From assembly GCF_036002945.1 (NCBI RefSeq), contig NZ_CP108529.1:5575001-5639000 (forward strand): a DNA stretch of 64,000 nucleotides, in the 5' to 3' direction. The notes beneath the pieces were generated by a model. That model was not told the origin of the DNA and ran no database searches. It saw nothing but the letters and a program-made list of their open reading frames with translations. Shown one piece after another: positions 18,953 through 28,100 of this stretch (its first letter is position 1; each line of letters starts with the position of its first letter). Position numbers and translations under genes: made by a program. This DNA comes from Streptomyces sp. NBC_01224 (GTDB taxonomy: Bacteria > Actinomycetota > Actinomycetes > Streptomycetales > Streptomycetaceae).

Positions 18953-21772
18953 GTGTCCGTCTTCAACAAGCTCATGCGTGCAGGCGAAGGCAAGATCCTG
19001 CGCAAACTGCACCGCATCGCGGACCAGGTCAGCTCCATCGAAGAGGACTTCGTCAACCTCTCCGACGCCGAGCTGCGGGCGCTCACCGACGAGTACAAGG
19101 AACGGTACGCGGACGGCGAGAGCCTGGACGACCTGCTCCCCGAGGCATTCGCAACCGTCCGTGAGGCCGCCAAGCGGGTCCTCGGACAGCGCCACTACGA
19201 CGTCCAGATGATGGGCGGCGCAGCCCTGCACCTCGGCTATGTGGCCGAGATGAAGACCGGCGAGGGCAAGACCCTGGTCGGCACCCTGCCTGCGTATCTC
19301 AACGCACTCTCCGGCAAGGGCGTGCACCTGATCACGGTCAATGACTATCTGGCCGAGCGTGACTCCGAAATGATGGGCCGGGTCCACAAGTTCCTCGGCC
19401 TGTCCGTCGGCTGCATCCTCGCCAACATGACGCCGGCCCAGCGCCGTGAGCAGTACGCCTGCGACATCACGTACGGCACGAACAACGAGTTCGGCTTCGA
19501 CTACCTCCGCGACAACATGGCGTGGTCCGCGGACGAGCTCGTCCAGCGCGGCCACAACTTCGCTGTGGTCGACGAGGTCGACTCGATCCTCGTCGACGAG
19601 GCCCGTACGCCGTTGATCATCTCCGGCCCGGCCGACCAGGCCACCAAGTGGTACGGCGACTTCGCCAAGTTGGTCACCCGCCTCAGCAAGGGCGAGGCGG
19701 GCAACCCGCTCAAGGGAATCGAGGAGACCGGCGACTACGAGGTCGACGAGAAGAAGCGGACCGTCGCCATCCATGAGCCCGGTGTCGCGAAGGTCGAGGA
19801 CTGGCTCGGCATCGAGAACCTCTACGAGTCGGTGAACACCCCCCTCGTCGGGTACCTCAACAACGCCATCAAGGCCAAGGAACTCTTCAAGAAGGACAAG
19901 GACTACGTCGTCATCGACGGCGAAGTCATGATCGTCGACGAGCACACCGGCCGTATCCTCGCCGGCCGCCGCTACAACGAGGGCATGCACCAGGCGATCG
20001 AGGCGAAGGAAGGGGTGGACATCAAGGACGAGAACCAGACGCTCGCCACGATCACCCTGCAGAACTTCTTCCGCCTCTACGGCAAGCTCTCCGGCATGAC
20101 CGGTACGGCGATGACCGAGGCCGCCGAGTTCCACCAGATCTACAAGCTCGGTGTGGTGCCGATCCCGACCAACCGGCCGATGGTCCGTGCCGACCAGTCG
20201 GACCTGATCTACCGCACCGAGGTCGCGAAGTTCGCCGCCGTCGTCGACGACATCGCCGAGAAGCACGAGAAGGGCCAGCCGATCCTGGTCGGCACCACCT
20301 CGGTCGAGAAGTCCGAGTACCTCTCGCAGCAGCTCTCCAAGCGTGGTGTCCAGCACGAGGTCCTCAACGCCAAGCAGCACGACCGTGAGGCGACGATCGT
20401 CGCTCAGGCCGGCCGCAAGGGCGCGGTCACGGTCGCGACGAACATGGCCGGACGAGGCACCGACATCAAGCTCGGCGGCAACCCCGACGATCTCGCCGAG
20501 GCGGAGCTGCGCCAGCGCGGCCTCGACCCCGTCGAGCATGTCGAGGAGTGGGCGGCCGCGCTGCCCGCCGCGCTGGAGAAGGCCGAGCAGGCCGTGAAGG
20601 CGGAGTTCGAAGAGGTCAGGGAGCTCGGCGGGCTCTATGTCCTGGGCACCGAGCGGCACGAGTCGCGGCGTATCGACAACCAGCTGCGCGGCCGTTCCGG
20701 CCGTCAGGGCGACCCGGGCGAGTCCCGCTTCTATCTGTCGCTCGGCGACGACCTGATGCGGCTGTTCAAGGCGCAGATGGTCGAGCGCGTCATGTCGATG
20801 GCCAATGTGCCGGACGACGTGCCGATCGAGAACAAGATGGTGACGCGGGCGATCGCGTCGGCCCAGTCGCAGGTCGAGCAGCAGAACTTCGAGACGCGTA
20901 AGAACGTCCTGAAGTACGACGAGGTGCTCAACCGACAGCGCGAGGTCATCTACGGCGAGCGTCGCCGGGTCCTGGAGGGCGAGGATCTGCAGGACCAGAT
21001 CCGCCACTTCATGGACGACACGATCGACGATTACATCCGTCAGGAGACCGCCGAGGGCTTCGCCGAGGAGTGGGACCTGGACCGGCTGTGGGGTGCGTTC
21101 AAGCAGCTCTACCCGGTGAAGGTCACCGTCGAGGAGCTGGAGGAGGCGGCCGGCGACCGGGCAGGGATCACCGCCGAGTTCATCGGTGAGTCCATCAAGG
21201 ACGACATCCACGAGCAGTACGACGAGCGTGAGAAGCAGCTCGGCTCGGACATCATGCGTGAGCTGGAGCGGCGTGTGGTGCTGTCCGTCCTGGACCGCAA
21301 GTGGCGTGAGCACCTCTACGAGATGGACTACCTCCAGGAGGGCATCGGCCTTCGTGCCATGGCGCAGAAGGACCCGCTGGTCGAGTACCAGCGCGAGGGC
21401 TTCGACATGTTCAACGCCATGATGGAGGGCATCAAGGAGGAGTCCGTCGGCTACCTGTTCAACCTGGAGGTCCAGGTCGAGCAGCAGGTCGAGGAGGTTC
21501 CGGTGCAGGACGAGGCCGAGCGGACCTCGCTCGCCAAGGAGGACCTCGTGCCGGCGGCGCGTCCGGAGATCCGGGCCAAGGGGCTCGATGCTCCGCAGCG
21601 GCCGGACCGGCTGCACTTCTCCGCTCCCACGGTGGACGGGGAGGGCGGGGTCGTCGAGGGCGACTTCTCCAACGGTGACGGTGGCGTCGCGTCCGAGTCG
21701 GACGGGTTGACTCGGGCGGAGCGGCGCAAGGCGCAGAAGAATGGTGGGGGTGGGCGGCGCCGCAAGAAGTAG
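18953..21772 (+). CDS. secA: Preprotein translocase ATPase SecA
   Basis: 939 aa from GTG 18953 with AGGAG upstream (start VSVFNKLMRAGEGKILRKL). Motor ATPase driving Sec-dependent export. Walker A MKTGEGKT (100-107), Walker B VVDEVD (about 205-210), DEARTPLIISGP, the preprotein cross-linking domain, second nucleotide-binding fold with TNMAGRGTDIKLGG and GRSGRQGDPG, helical scaffold and wing domains. The tail ends in a basic RRRKK and lacks the C-terminal CxCxSG..CH zinc site of SecB-binding SecA, as in other actinobacterial SecA1. A strong hairpin-plus-T terminator follows. Confidence 0.98.
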   Translation: MSVFNKLMRAGEGKILRKLHRIADQVSSIEEDFVNLSDAELRALTDEYKERYADGESLDDLLPEAFATVREAAKRVLGQRHYDVQMMGGAALHLGYVAEMKTGEGKTLVGTLPAYLNALSGKGVHLITVNDYLAERDSEMMGRVHKFLGLSVGCILANMTPAQRREQYACDITYGTNNEFGFDYLRDNMAWSADELVQRGHNFAVVDEVDSILVDEARTPLIISGPADQATKWYGDFAKLVTRLSKGEAGNPLKGIEETGDYEVDEKKRTVAIHEPGVAKVEDWLGIENLYESVNTPLVGYLNNAIKAKELFKKDKDYVVIDGEVMIVDEHTGRILAGRRYNEGMHQAIEAKEGVDIKDENQTLATITLQNFFRLYGKLSGMTGTAMTEAAEFHQIYKLGVVPIPTNRPMVRADQSDLIYRTEVAKFAAVVDDIAEKHEKGQPILVGTTSVEKSEYLSQQLSKRGVQHEVLNAKQHDREATIVAQAGRKGAVTVATNMAGRGTDIKLGGNPDDLAEAELRQRGLDPVEHVEEWAAALPAALEKAEQAVKAEFEEVRELGGLYVLGTERHESRRIDNQLRGRSGRQGDPGESRFYLSLGDDLMRLFKAQMVERVMSMANVPDDVPIENKMVTRAIASAQSQVEQQNFETRKNVLKYDEVLNRQREVIYGERRRVLEGEDLQDQIRHFMDDTIDDYIRQETAEGFAEEWDLDRLWGAFKQLYPVKVTVEELEEAAGDRAGITAEFIGESIKDDIHEQYDEREKQLGSDIMRELERRVVLSVLDRKWREHLYEMDYLQEGIGLRAMAQKDPLVEYQREGFDMFNAMMEGIKEESVGYLFNLEVQVEQQVEEVPVQDEAERTSLAKEDLVPAARPEIRAKGLDAPQRPDRLHFSAPTVDGEGGVVEGDFSNGDGGVASESDGLTRAERRKAQKNGGGGRRRKK

Positions 21773-21810
21773 CGGTGGCGTCGGCGTTGTTGGCGCCGGT
21801 GGGGTTTTGG

Positions 21811-21855
21811 CCGGGGTCGGGCACCTTTTGTGGGTGGCCGACCCCGGTTTTTTTT
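21811..21855 (+). terminator. secA terminator
   Basis: 10-bp stem CCGGGGTCGG (21811-21820) / CCGACCCCGG (21838-21847), extended inward by CACC/GGTG across one mismatch, followed by eight T residues (21848-21855). One of the few U-tract terminators in the window. Confidence 0.9.
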
Positions 21856-21886
21856 GGGCCCGGGCCCTGGGGCCCGTTGCCGGGGG

Positions 21887-21918
21887 TGCGGGGTGCGGTG
21901 AGTGCGGGGTGCGGTGAG
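21887..21918 (+). repeat. 16-bp perfect tandem duplication
   Basis: TGCGGGGTGCGGTGAG occurs twice back to back (21887-21902 and 21903-21918) in the G-rich stretch between the secA terminator and the Rv3235-type gene. No gene is seen in 21856-22115. Confidence 0.9.
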
Positions 21919-21987
21919 GTGGGGTGGCTGTGGTGTGGGTGGGTGGGGCGTCCGGTGGCTGACGGGGGTTTCGGCTTGGGTCCCGCT

Positions 21988-22009
21988 CCTCAAGCGCCGG
22001 AAAGGCTGA
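21988..22009 (+). repeat. dispersed intergenic repeat, copy A
   Basis: CCTCAAGCGCCGGAAAGGCT (21988-22007) plus GA. It shares the core CCTCRANCGCCGGA..GGCT with segments at 30158-30180 (plus) and 45948-45970 (minus). It lies downstream of secA in a convergent intergenic region. I recognise the core as a common Streptomyces 3'-intergenic element; that is from memory. Confidence 0.6.
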
Positions 22010-22115
22010 GAGTGCGGTGCGCGGGCGTGGGGTGGGTGGCCCGTGGTTTCCGGGGCTCCCCCCTGGACCCGTGGCTCGTGTGGCTGCGGGCCTGGGGGAG
22101 TCCCCGGCTGGGTGT

Positions 22116-22544
22116 CTAGCGGGTGGGCGTTGCCTGTAGGTGTTCGTCGCCCAGCTCTACTGCTGCGCAGCGCCAGCGGAGGTCTGTGCCCTGTTCCAGG
22201 CGGAAGGCCATGGCCCTTACCTGTTCGCCCGCTGCGATGCTCGCCCAGGCCTCCACCACGCCCGGAGCCGGCTGGGCGCCATGGCACATGCGGATGACCG
22301 GGCGGGCGCCGCGGGCCCTGAGGGGGGTCCGGGGGGCCAGTTCGGCCAGTTGGTCGTATGCCTCGCCGATGGTGTGTCCGAGCATCCAGTGCACCGGGCG
22401 CTGGCCGCTGAGGACCGCCAGGAGGCGCTCGGCGAACCAGTGGTGGGGGCGGACGCGTCGGGGAGTCCTTGTGCGTTGCTGTGGTACCGACTCGGGCCTG
22501 CGCCGGTCGTGTCGTCCGGTGGGCCGGGTCCTGTTCGTGCTCAT
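22116..22544 (-). CDS. Rv3235 family protein (DUF6459-like)
   Basis: 142 aa. Basic N-terminus (RRPESVPQQRTRTPRRVRP), then a small alpha/beta domain with RPVHWMLGHTIGEAYDQLAEL, RPVIRMCHG, and the end segment WRCAAVELG, which fits the Rv3235 family encoded near secA in actinobacteria. Function unknown. It is convergent to secA. Upstream (22545-22834, 290 nt) lies the divergent region toward the DUF6912 gene with no further gene seen. Confidence 0.82.
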   Translation of the reverse strand: MSTNRTRPTGRHDRRRPESVPQQRTRTPRRVRPHHWFAERLLAVLSGQRPVHWMLGHTIGEAYDQLAELAPRTPLRARGARPVIRMCHGAQPAPGVVEAWASIAAGEQVRAMAFRLEQGTDLRWRCAAVELGDEHLQATPTR

Positions 22545-22834
22545 CGCTCATCGCCCCCGTGTTTCAGAGGCCCGGTCGAATACCGGGCGGTAACTTCTGC
22601 TGTGGACCTTCTACGGCGACGGCAGAGGTGACCGCAAGCGCCGATGGGGCGCCGGACGTGATCGGGAGAATCACCTATCCGGGTGATGAGCCCGGTGCCG
22701 TGCGGGGTGCGAGGAAGGCGTGGGGAGGGTGAGTGGCGGTTGCGGGGTGGACGGGACAGCAGCGGTGCACGTAACCCCAAAGGGGGACGTCGCACGTATC
22801 CTGAGGGCGTTTCCGACTACGAAAGCGGCCAGCC

Positions 22835-23341
22835 ATGCGCGTGTACGTCCCTCTGACGCTCCTCGGTCTCGCAGCGGCGCACAAGGCGGGCGAGATCGGT
22901 CCCGGTCCGCTGACCGCCTATGCGGTGACCCCCGGACTGCGTGAGTGGTACGTCTCGGACGACATCGAGGAGCTGGAGTACGCGGCGCTCAACCGGGCCG
23001 CTTCCGCCTCGCTGCGCCTGATCGCCGGGAATCCCGACGCGGTCCGTCGGCGGGTCGTCGTCGCTGTCGACGTACCGGACGGCGCGGCCGTGGCCGACCC
23101 GGACCGCAGCCTTGACTCGTCGTCGCTCGGCGAGGTGCGGATCGCGTCCTCCGTGGCGCTGACCGAGGCTGCTGCCGTGCATGTCGACGCGGACGACGCC
23201 GAGAAGGACGTTACGGCCGCCGCGGCTGCACTGGGCGCGGCGGACCTCGGTGACGACGACGCGCAGTTCACCGTGGACGGCGCCGAGGATCACGAGCTGC
23301 TTTGGTTCGGCATTCAGGAGATCCCGAATCTGATCGGGTGA
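22835..23341 (+). CDS. DUF6912 family protein
   Basis: 168 aa, acidic, no signal peptide. It begins MRVYVPLTLLGLAAAH and ends DHELLWFGIQEIPNLI, with two Asp/Ala-rich central stretches. It matches the DUF6912 type widely encoded next to secA and a HAD gene in actinobacteria. No catalytic motif is apparent. TATCCT at 22797-22802, 32 nt before the ATG, is a possible -10 without a good -35. Function unknown. Confidence 0.82.
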   Translation: MRVYVPLTLLGLAAAHKAGEIGPGPLTAYAVTPGLREWYVSDDIEELEYAALNRAASASLRLIAGNPDAVRRRVVVAVDVPDGAAVADPDRSLDSSSLGEVRIASSVALTEAAAVHVDADDAEKDVTAAAAALGAADLGDDDAQFTVDGAEDHELLWFGIQEIPNLIG

Positions 23342-23433
23342 GGGGGAGGGGGAGCGGAGGGGGGAAGAGGGGAGTTGCGGTTGCTGCCCCGCTTCCGGAA
23401 CGGGTGTCGGACCCGGCGGGTACTTTCTTATGC

Positions 23434-24105
23434 ATGGGGACGCATGGGAAGCACCGCACGCATCTGGTCTGGGACTGGAACGGCACACTGCTCGACGACA
23501 ACGCCGCGGTCGTCGGCGCGACCAACGCCGCGTTCGGCGAGGTCGGCCTGGAGCCGATCACTCTGGAGCAGTACCGCGAGATGTACTGCATCCCGATCCC
23601 CCGCTTCTACGAACGGCTGATGGGCCGGCTGCCCACAGAGGCCGAGTGGGAGCGGATGGACGGGATATTTCACCTGCACTACACCGAGCAGCGGGCCGCC
23701 TGCGGGCTCACCGAGGGCGCCGAGCAGCTTCTCGCGCAGTGGCAGCTGGCCGGACGCAGCCAGTCTCTCCTGAGCATGTACGGACACGACCAGCTGGTCC
23801 CCGTGGTCCGGGGGTACGGCATCGAGCGGCACTTCGTACGGGTCGACGGGCGCACCGGACCGTCCGGCGGCAGCAAGGCGCGGCACATGGAGCGGCACAT
23901 CGCCGCGCTGGACGGGGTGTCCCCGGAGCACACGGTGGTCATCGGCGATGCGCTGGACGACGCCGTGGCCGCCGCCCATGTCGGTGCGAAGGCCGTTCTC
24001 TACACCGGCGGATCGCACAGCAGGGCCAGTCTGGAGGCGGCCGGGGTGCCGGTGGTCGACAGCCTGGCCGAGGCCGCCGACCTCGCCGAGCGGATGGCTG
24101 GATAG
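23434..24105 (+). CDS. HAD family hydrolase with DxN motif I
   Basis: 223 aa. HAD fold: motif I reads VWDWNGTLLDD, so the nucleophile D14 is present but the second Asp is Asn16; motif II-type Ser at LLSMYG, Lys in GGSKARHM, and motif IV VVIGDALDDAV. It is the length of a phosphoglycolate-phosphatase-like enzyme with a helical cap. Loss of the usual acid/base Asp argues against an ordinary phosphatase rate or points to another reaction. ATG 23434 has no Shine-Dalgarno and sits 7 nt after TACTTT (23421-23426), so a leaderless mRNA is possible. Confidence 0.88.
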   Translation: MGTHGKHRTHLVWDWNGTLLDDNAAVVGATNAAFGEVGLEPITLEQYREMYCIPIPRFYERLMGRLPTEAEWERMDGIFHLHYTEQRAACGLTEGAEQLLAQWQLAGRSQSLLSMYGHDQLVPVVRGYGIERHFVRVDGRTGPSGGSKARHMERHIAALDGVSPEHTVVIGDALDDAVAAAHVGAKAVLYTGGSHSRASLEAAGVPVVDSLAEAADLAERMAG

Positions 24106-24114
24106 GGAGGAAGG

Positions 24115-24136
24115 ACGAGGGGGCCCGGTCCCTCGT
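24115..24136. terminator. weak hairpin between convergent genes
   Basis: ACGAGGG (24115-24121) / CCCTCGT (24130-24136), loop GGCCCGGT, between the HAD stop (24105) and the convergent DJ-1 stop (24145). No T tract. Confidence 0.4.
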
Positions 24137-24144
24137 GAGCGCCG

Positions 24145-24714
24145 TCAGGTGGTCACCGGGGCCTTTGTGCGGAGCACCTTCAGGAATTCGCGCATCCACG
24201 CCGAGTGGTCCGGCCACGCTCGGGACGAGATCAGGGTGCCGTCGACCACCGCCTCGTGGTCCTCGAAGACGGCGCCCGCCGCCTGCATGTCGACCTCCAG
24301 CGCGGGGTACGCGGTGACGTGCCGGCCGACCAGTGCGCCGACCGCCGCCGTCATCAGCGGGCCGTGGCAGATCTGGGCCACCGGCCGGTCCGAGTCGAAG
24401 AACGCCTTGAGGATCTTGCGCAGCTCGGCGTCGTTGCGCAGATACTCGGGCGCCCGGCCGCCCGGTACGACCAGGGCCACGTAATTTCCGGCGTCGACCT
24501 CGGAGAAGGCCAGGTCGGCGGGCCAGGTGTAGCCGGGCTTCTCGGTGTACGTGTCGAAGCCGGGCTCGAAGTCGTGGACCACGAAACGGAGCGTCTTGCG
24601 GGCGGGGGCCGCGATATGGACGTCGTAACCCTCCTCGCGCAGCCGCTGGTAGGGATAGAGGACTTCCAGGGACTCGGCGGCGTCGCCGGTGACGATCAGG
24701 ATTTTCGGTGCCAT
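24145..24714 (-). CDS. DJ-1/PfpI family protein
   Basis: 189 aa from ATG 24714, with GGGAG 8 nt upstream. Flavodoxin-like DJ-1 fold: KILIVTGDAAESLEVLYP at the N-terminus, VVPGGRAPEYLRND, and the nucleophile-elbow segment VAQICHGPLMTA with C116-H117. A Glu before the elbow, E17 in AAESLEVLY, could pair with the Cys. Family members are glyoxalase/deglycase-like, chaperone or protease-like; the exact activity cannot be told. It is convergent with the HAD gene. Confidence 0.9.
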   Translation of the reverse strand: MAPKILIVTGDAAESLEVLYPYQRLREEGYDVHIAAPARKTLRFVVHDFEPGFDTYTEKPGYTWPADLAFSEVDAGNYVALVVPGGRAPEYLRNDAELRKILKAFFDSDRPVAQICHGPLMTAAVGALVGRHVTAYPALEVDMQAAGAVFEDHEAVVDGTLISSRAWPDHSAWMREFLKVLRTKAPVTT

Positions 24715-24829
24715 GGCGGGGCTCCCACGGTTCGTCGGCCTGTTCCGTCTACCAGAGTGCGGCAATACGGGCCGACGCGCTGTCCAGAGTGTCAAACTTC
24801 GGGGCCATCTTTTGTACACATACGGCTCG

Positions 24830-24961
24830 TGACGGTTACGGGGGCGGGCGAGATAGCCTGGACCCCGTGATCAGCGCGATACGCCTCGGGGGCAGCGAAG
24901 CCCCCGGCCTGCGCCCGGAGTGCCACAGCACCCGGGCTATCACTGATCCTCACAGCCCGGG
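24830..24961 (+). promoter_or_regulatory. candidate promoter and structured leader of NAD-glutamate dehydrogenase
   Basis: Within the 390-nt gap 24715-25104. Possible promoter TGACGG (24830-24835), 18 nt, TAGCCT (24854-24859). Downstream are two perfect hairpins: CGGGGGC/GCCCCCG (24887-24893, 24900-24906; loop AGCGAA) and CCCGGGCT/AGCCCGGG (24931-24938, 24954-24961; 15-nt loop). From 24962 to the start is an A/T-richer stretch. No ORF of merit is seen. The leader may be regulatory, but no known riboswitch class is recognised. Confidence 0.35.
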
Positions 24962-25104
24962 CCGACTGTCAAAAATGGCCAATATGGTCCCGGGCATCTC
25001 TCATAGCGGCATAGCGTCGACTCAGACCGGAAACCCCGTGTCGTGGCGGTACGTCGTCTTTTTCACCTACGTCACGCAACGGCGCGCGACAGGAGCCAGA
25101 GGAC

Positions 25105-28100
25105 ATGCAGACCAAGCTGGACGAAGCCAAGGCCGAGCTGCTCGCACGGGCCGCCAAGGTAGCTGACAACAGCCCGGGCGGTGGTGTCGGTGGCCCGGGC
25201 GGTACCCCCGGGGTACGTGTTGCGGCCGCCGGGGCCGACCAGGAGCGTCCCGGGCAGGACGTACTCCTCGCCTACCTCCAGCGCTACTACCTGCACACCG
25301 CTCCGGAGGACATCGCGGGCCGCGACCCCGTGGACGTCTTCGGCGCGGCCTCCTCCCACTACCGGCTCGCGGAGACACGCCCGCAGGGCACGGCGAACGT
25401 CCGGGTGCACACCCCGACCGTCGAGGAGAACGGCTGGACGTGCAGCCACTCCGTCGTCGAGGTCGTCACCGACGACATGCCGTTCCTGGTCGACTCCGTC
25501 ACCAATGAGCTGTCCCGGCAGGGGCGCGGCATCCATGTCGTGATCCACCCGCAGGTCGTCGTGCGCCGCGACGTCACCGGCAAGCTCATCGAGGTCCTCG
25601 CCGACGGCAACGGCATCTCGACGAGCCTGCAGGGCCGCAAGGACGCCAAGGGCGCCGGGACCGGGCTGCCGCACGACGCGCTCGTCGAGTCCTGGATCCA
25701 CGTCGAGATCGACCGCGAGACCGACCGCTCCGACCTCCAGCAGATCTCCACCGATCTACTGCGGGTGCTGTCCGACGTACGGGAGACCGTCGAGGACTGG
25801 GACAAGATGCGCGACGCCGCACTGCGCATCGCCGACGACCTGCCCGGCGAGCCGCTCGACGACCTCGCCGACGAAGAGGTGAACGAGGCCAGGGAGCTGC
25901 TGCGCTGGCTCGCCGCCGACCACTTCACCTTCCTCGGCTACCGCGAGTACGAGCTGAAGGACACCGACGCGCTGGCTGCCGTACCCGGCACCGGCCTCGG
26001 CATCCTGCGCTCCGACCCGCACCACAGCGTCGACGAGGCGCACCCCGTCAGCCCGTCCTTCGACAGGCTGCCCGCCGACGCCCGGGCCAAGGCCCGTGAG
26101 CACAAGCTCCTCATCCTCACCAAGGCCAACAGCCGGTCGACCGTCCACCGCCCCAGCTACCTCGACTACGTCGGTGTGAAGAAGTTCGACGCCGACGGCA
26201 ATGTCATCGGTGAGCGCCGCTTCCTCGGCCTGTTCTCGTCCGCCGCCTACACCGAGTCCGTGCGCCGGGTGCCCGTCATCCGCCGCAAGGTCGCCGAGGT
26301 GCTGGAGGGCGCGGGCTTCTCGCCCAACAGCCACGACGGCCGTGACCTGCTGCAGATCCTGGAGACGTACCCGCGCGACGAGCTCTTCCAGACGCCCGTC
26401 GACCAGCTGCGCTCCGTCGTCACCTCCGTGCTGTACCTCCAGGAGCGCCGTCGGCTGCGGCTCTACCTGCGCCAGGACGAGTACGGGCGCTACTACTCCG
26501 CGATCGTCTACCTGCCGCGCGACCGCTACACCACCGGTGTACGGCTCCGTCTGATCGACATCCTCAAGGAGGAGCTGGGCGGCACCAGCGTCGACTTCAC
26601 CGCCTGGAACACCGAGTCGATCCTCTCCCGGCTGCACTTCGTCGTCCGGGTCGCCCCCGGCACCGAGCTGCCCGACCTCACCGACGCCGAGGCCGACCGC
26701 ATCGAGGCCCGGCTGGTCGAGGCCGCCCGCTCCTGGGCCGACGGCTTCCAGGAGGCGCTGAACGCCGAGTGCGGCGAGGAGCGCGCCGCCGAGCTGATGC
26801 GTCAGTACGGCCACTCGTTCCCCGAGGGCTACAAGGCCGACCACACGCCGCGCTCCGCCGTGGCGGACCTGGTCCACCTCGAAGCGCTCAAGAAGGACGA
26901 GAAGGACTTCGCCCTCAGCCTGTACGAGCCGGTCGGTGCCGGCCCCGGCGAGCGCCGTTTCAAGATCTACCGGACCGGTGAGCAGGTCTCCCTGTCCGCC
27001 GTGCTTCCGGCGCTCCAGCGGCTCGGTGTCGAGGTCGTCGACGAGCGTCCGTACGAGCTGCGCTGTGCGGACCGTACGCACGCCTGGATCTACGACTTCG
27101 GTCTGCGGATGCCGCAGACCAACGGCAACGGCAACTACCTCGCCGACGACGCGCGCGATCGGTTCCAGGACGCCTTCGCCGCCGTGTGGACCGGTGAGGC
27201 GGAGAACGACGGCTTCAACTCGCTCGTGCTGGGCGCCGGTCTGAACTGGCGGCAGGCGATGGTGCTGCGCGCCTACGCGAAGTACCTGCGTCAGGCCGGA
27301 TCGACCTTCAGCCAGGACTACATGGAGAGCACTCTCCGTAACAACGTCCACACCACCCGGCTGCTGGTCTCGCTCTTCGAGGCGCGGATGTCGCCCGAGC
27401 GTCAGCGGGCCGGTACGGAGCTGACCGACGGCCTCCTCGAGGAGCTGGACGGGGCTCTGGACCAGGTCGCCTCGCTCGACGAGGACCGGATCCTGCGGTC
27501 CTTCCTCACTGTCATCAAGGCCACCCTGCGTACCAACTTCTTCCAGATGGCGGACGACGGCAGGCCGCACAGTTACGTCTCGATGAAGTTCGACCCGCAG
27601 TCCATCCCGGATCTGCCGGCGCCCCGCCCGGCGTTCGAGATCTGGGTCTACTCGCCGCGCGTCGAGGGCGTGCACCTGCGCTTCGGCAAGGTCGCCCGAG
27701 GCGGTCTGCGCTGGTCGGACCGGCGCGAGGACTTCCGTACGGAGATCCTCGGCCTGGTCAAGGCGCAGATGGTGAAGAACACCGTCATCGTGCCGGTCGG
27801 CGCCAAGGGCGGCTTCGTCGCCAAGCAGCTCCCGGACCCGGCCGTCGACCGTGACGCCTGGATGGCCGAGGGCATCGCCTCCTACCGCACCTTCATCTCG
27901 GCGCTGCTCGACATCACCGACAACATGGTGGCCGGCGAGGTCGTGCCGCCCAGGGACGTCGTCCGTCACGACGAGGACGACACATATCTGGTCGTCGCCG
28001 CCGACAAGGGCACCGCGAAGTTCTCCGACATCGCCAACGAGGTCGCCGTCTCGTACGGCTTCTGGCTCGGCGACGCGTTCGCCTCCGGCGGTTCCGCCGG

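Noticed and set aside
18950..21616. 888-codon open frame antisense to secA
   Set aside because: Leu/Val/Asp-rich shadow of the SecA reading frame with no domain.
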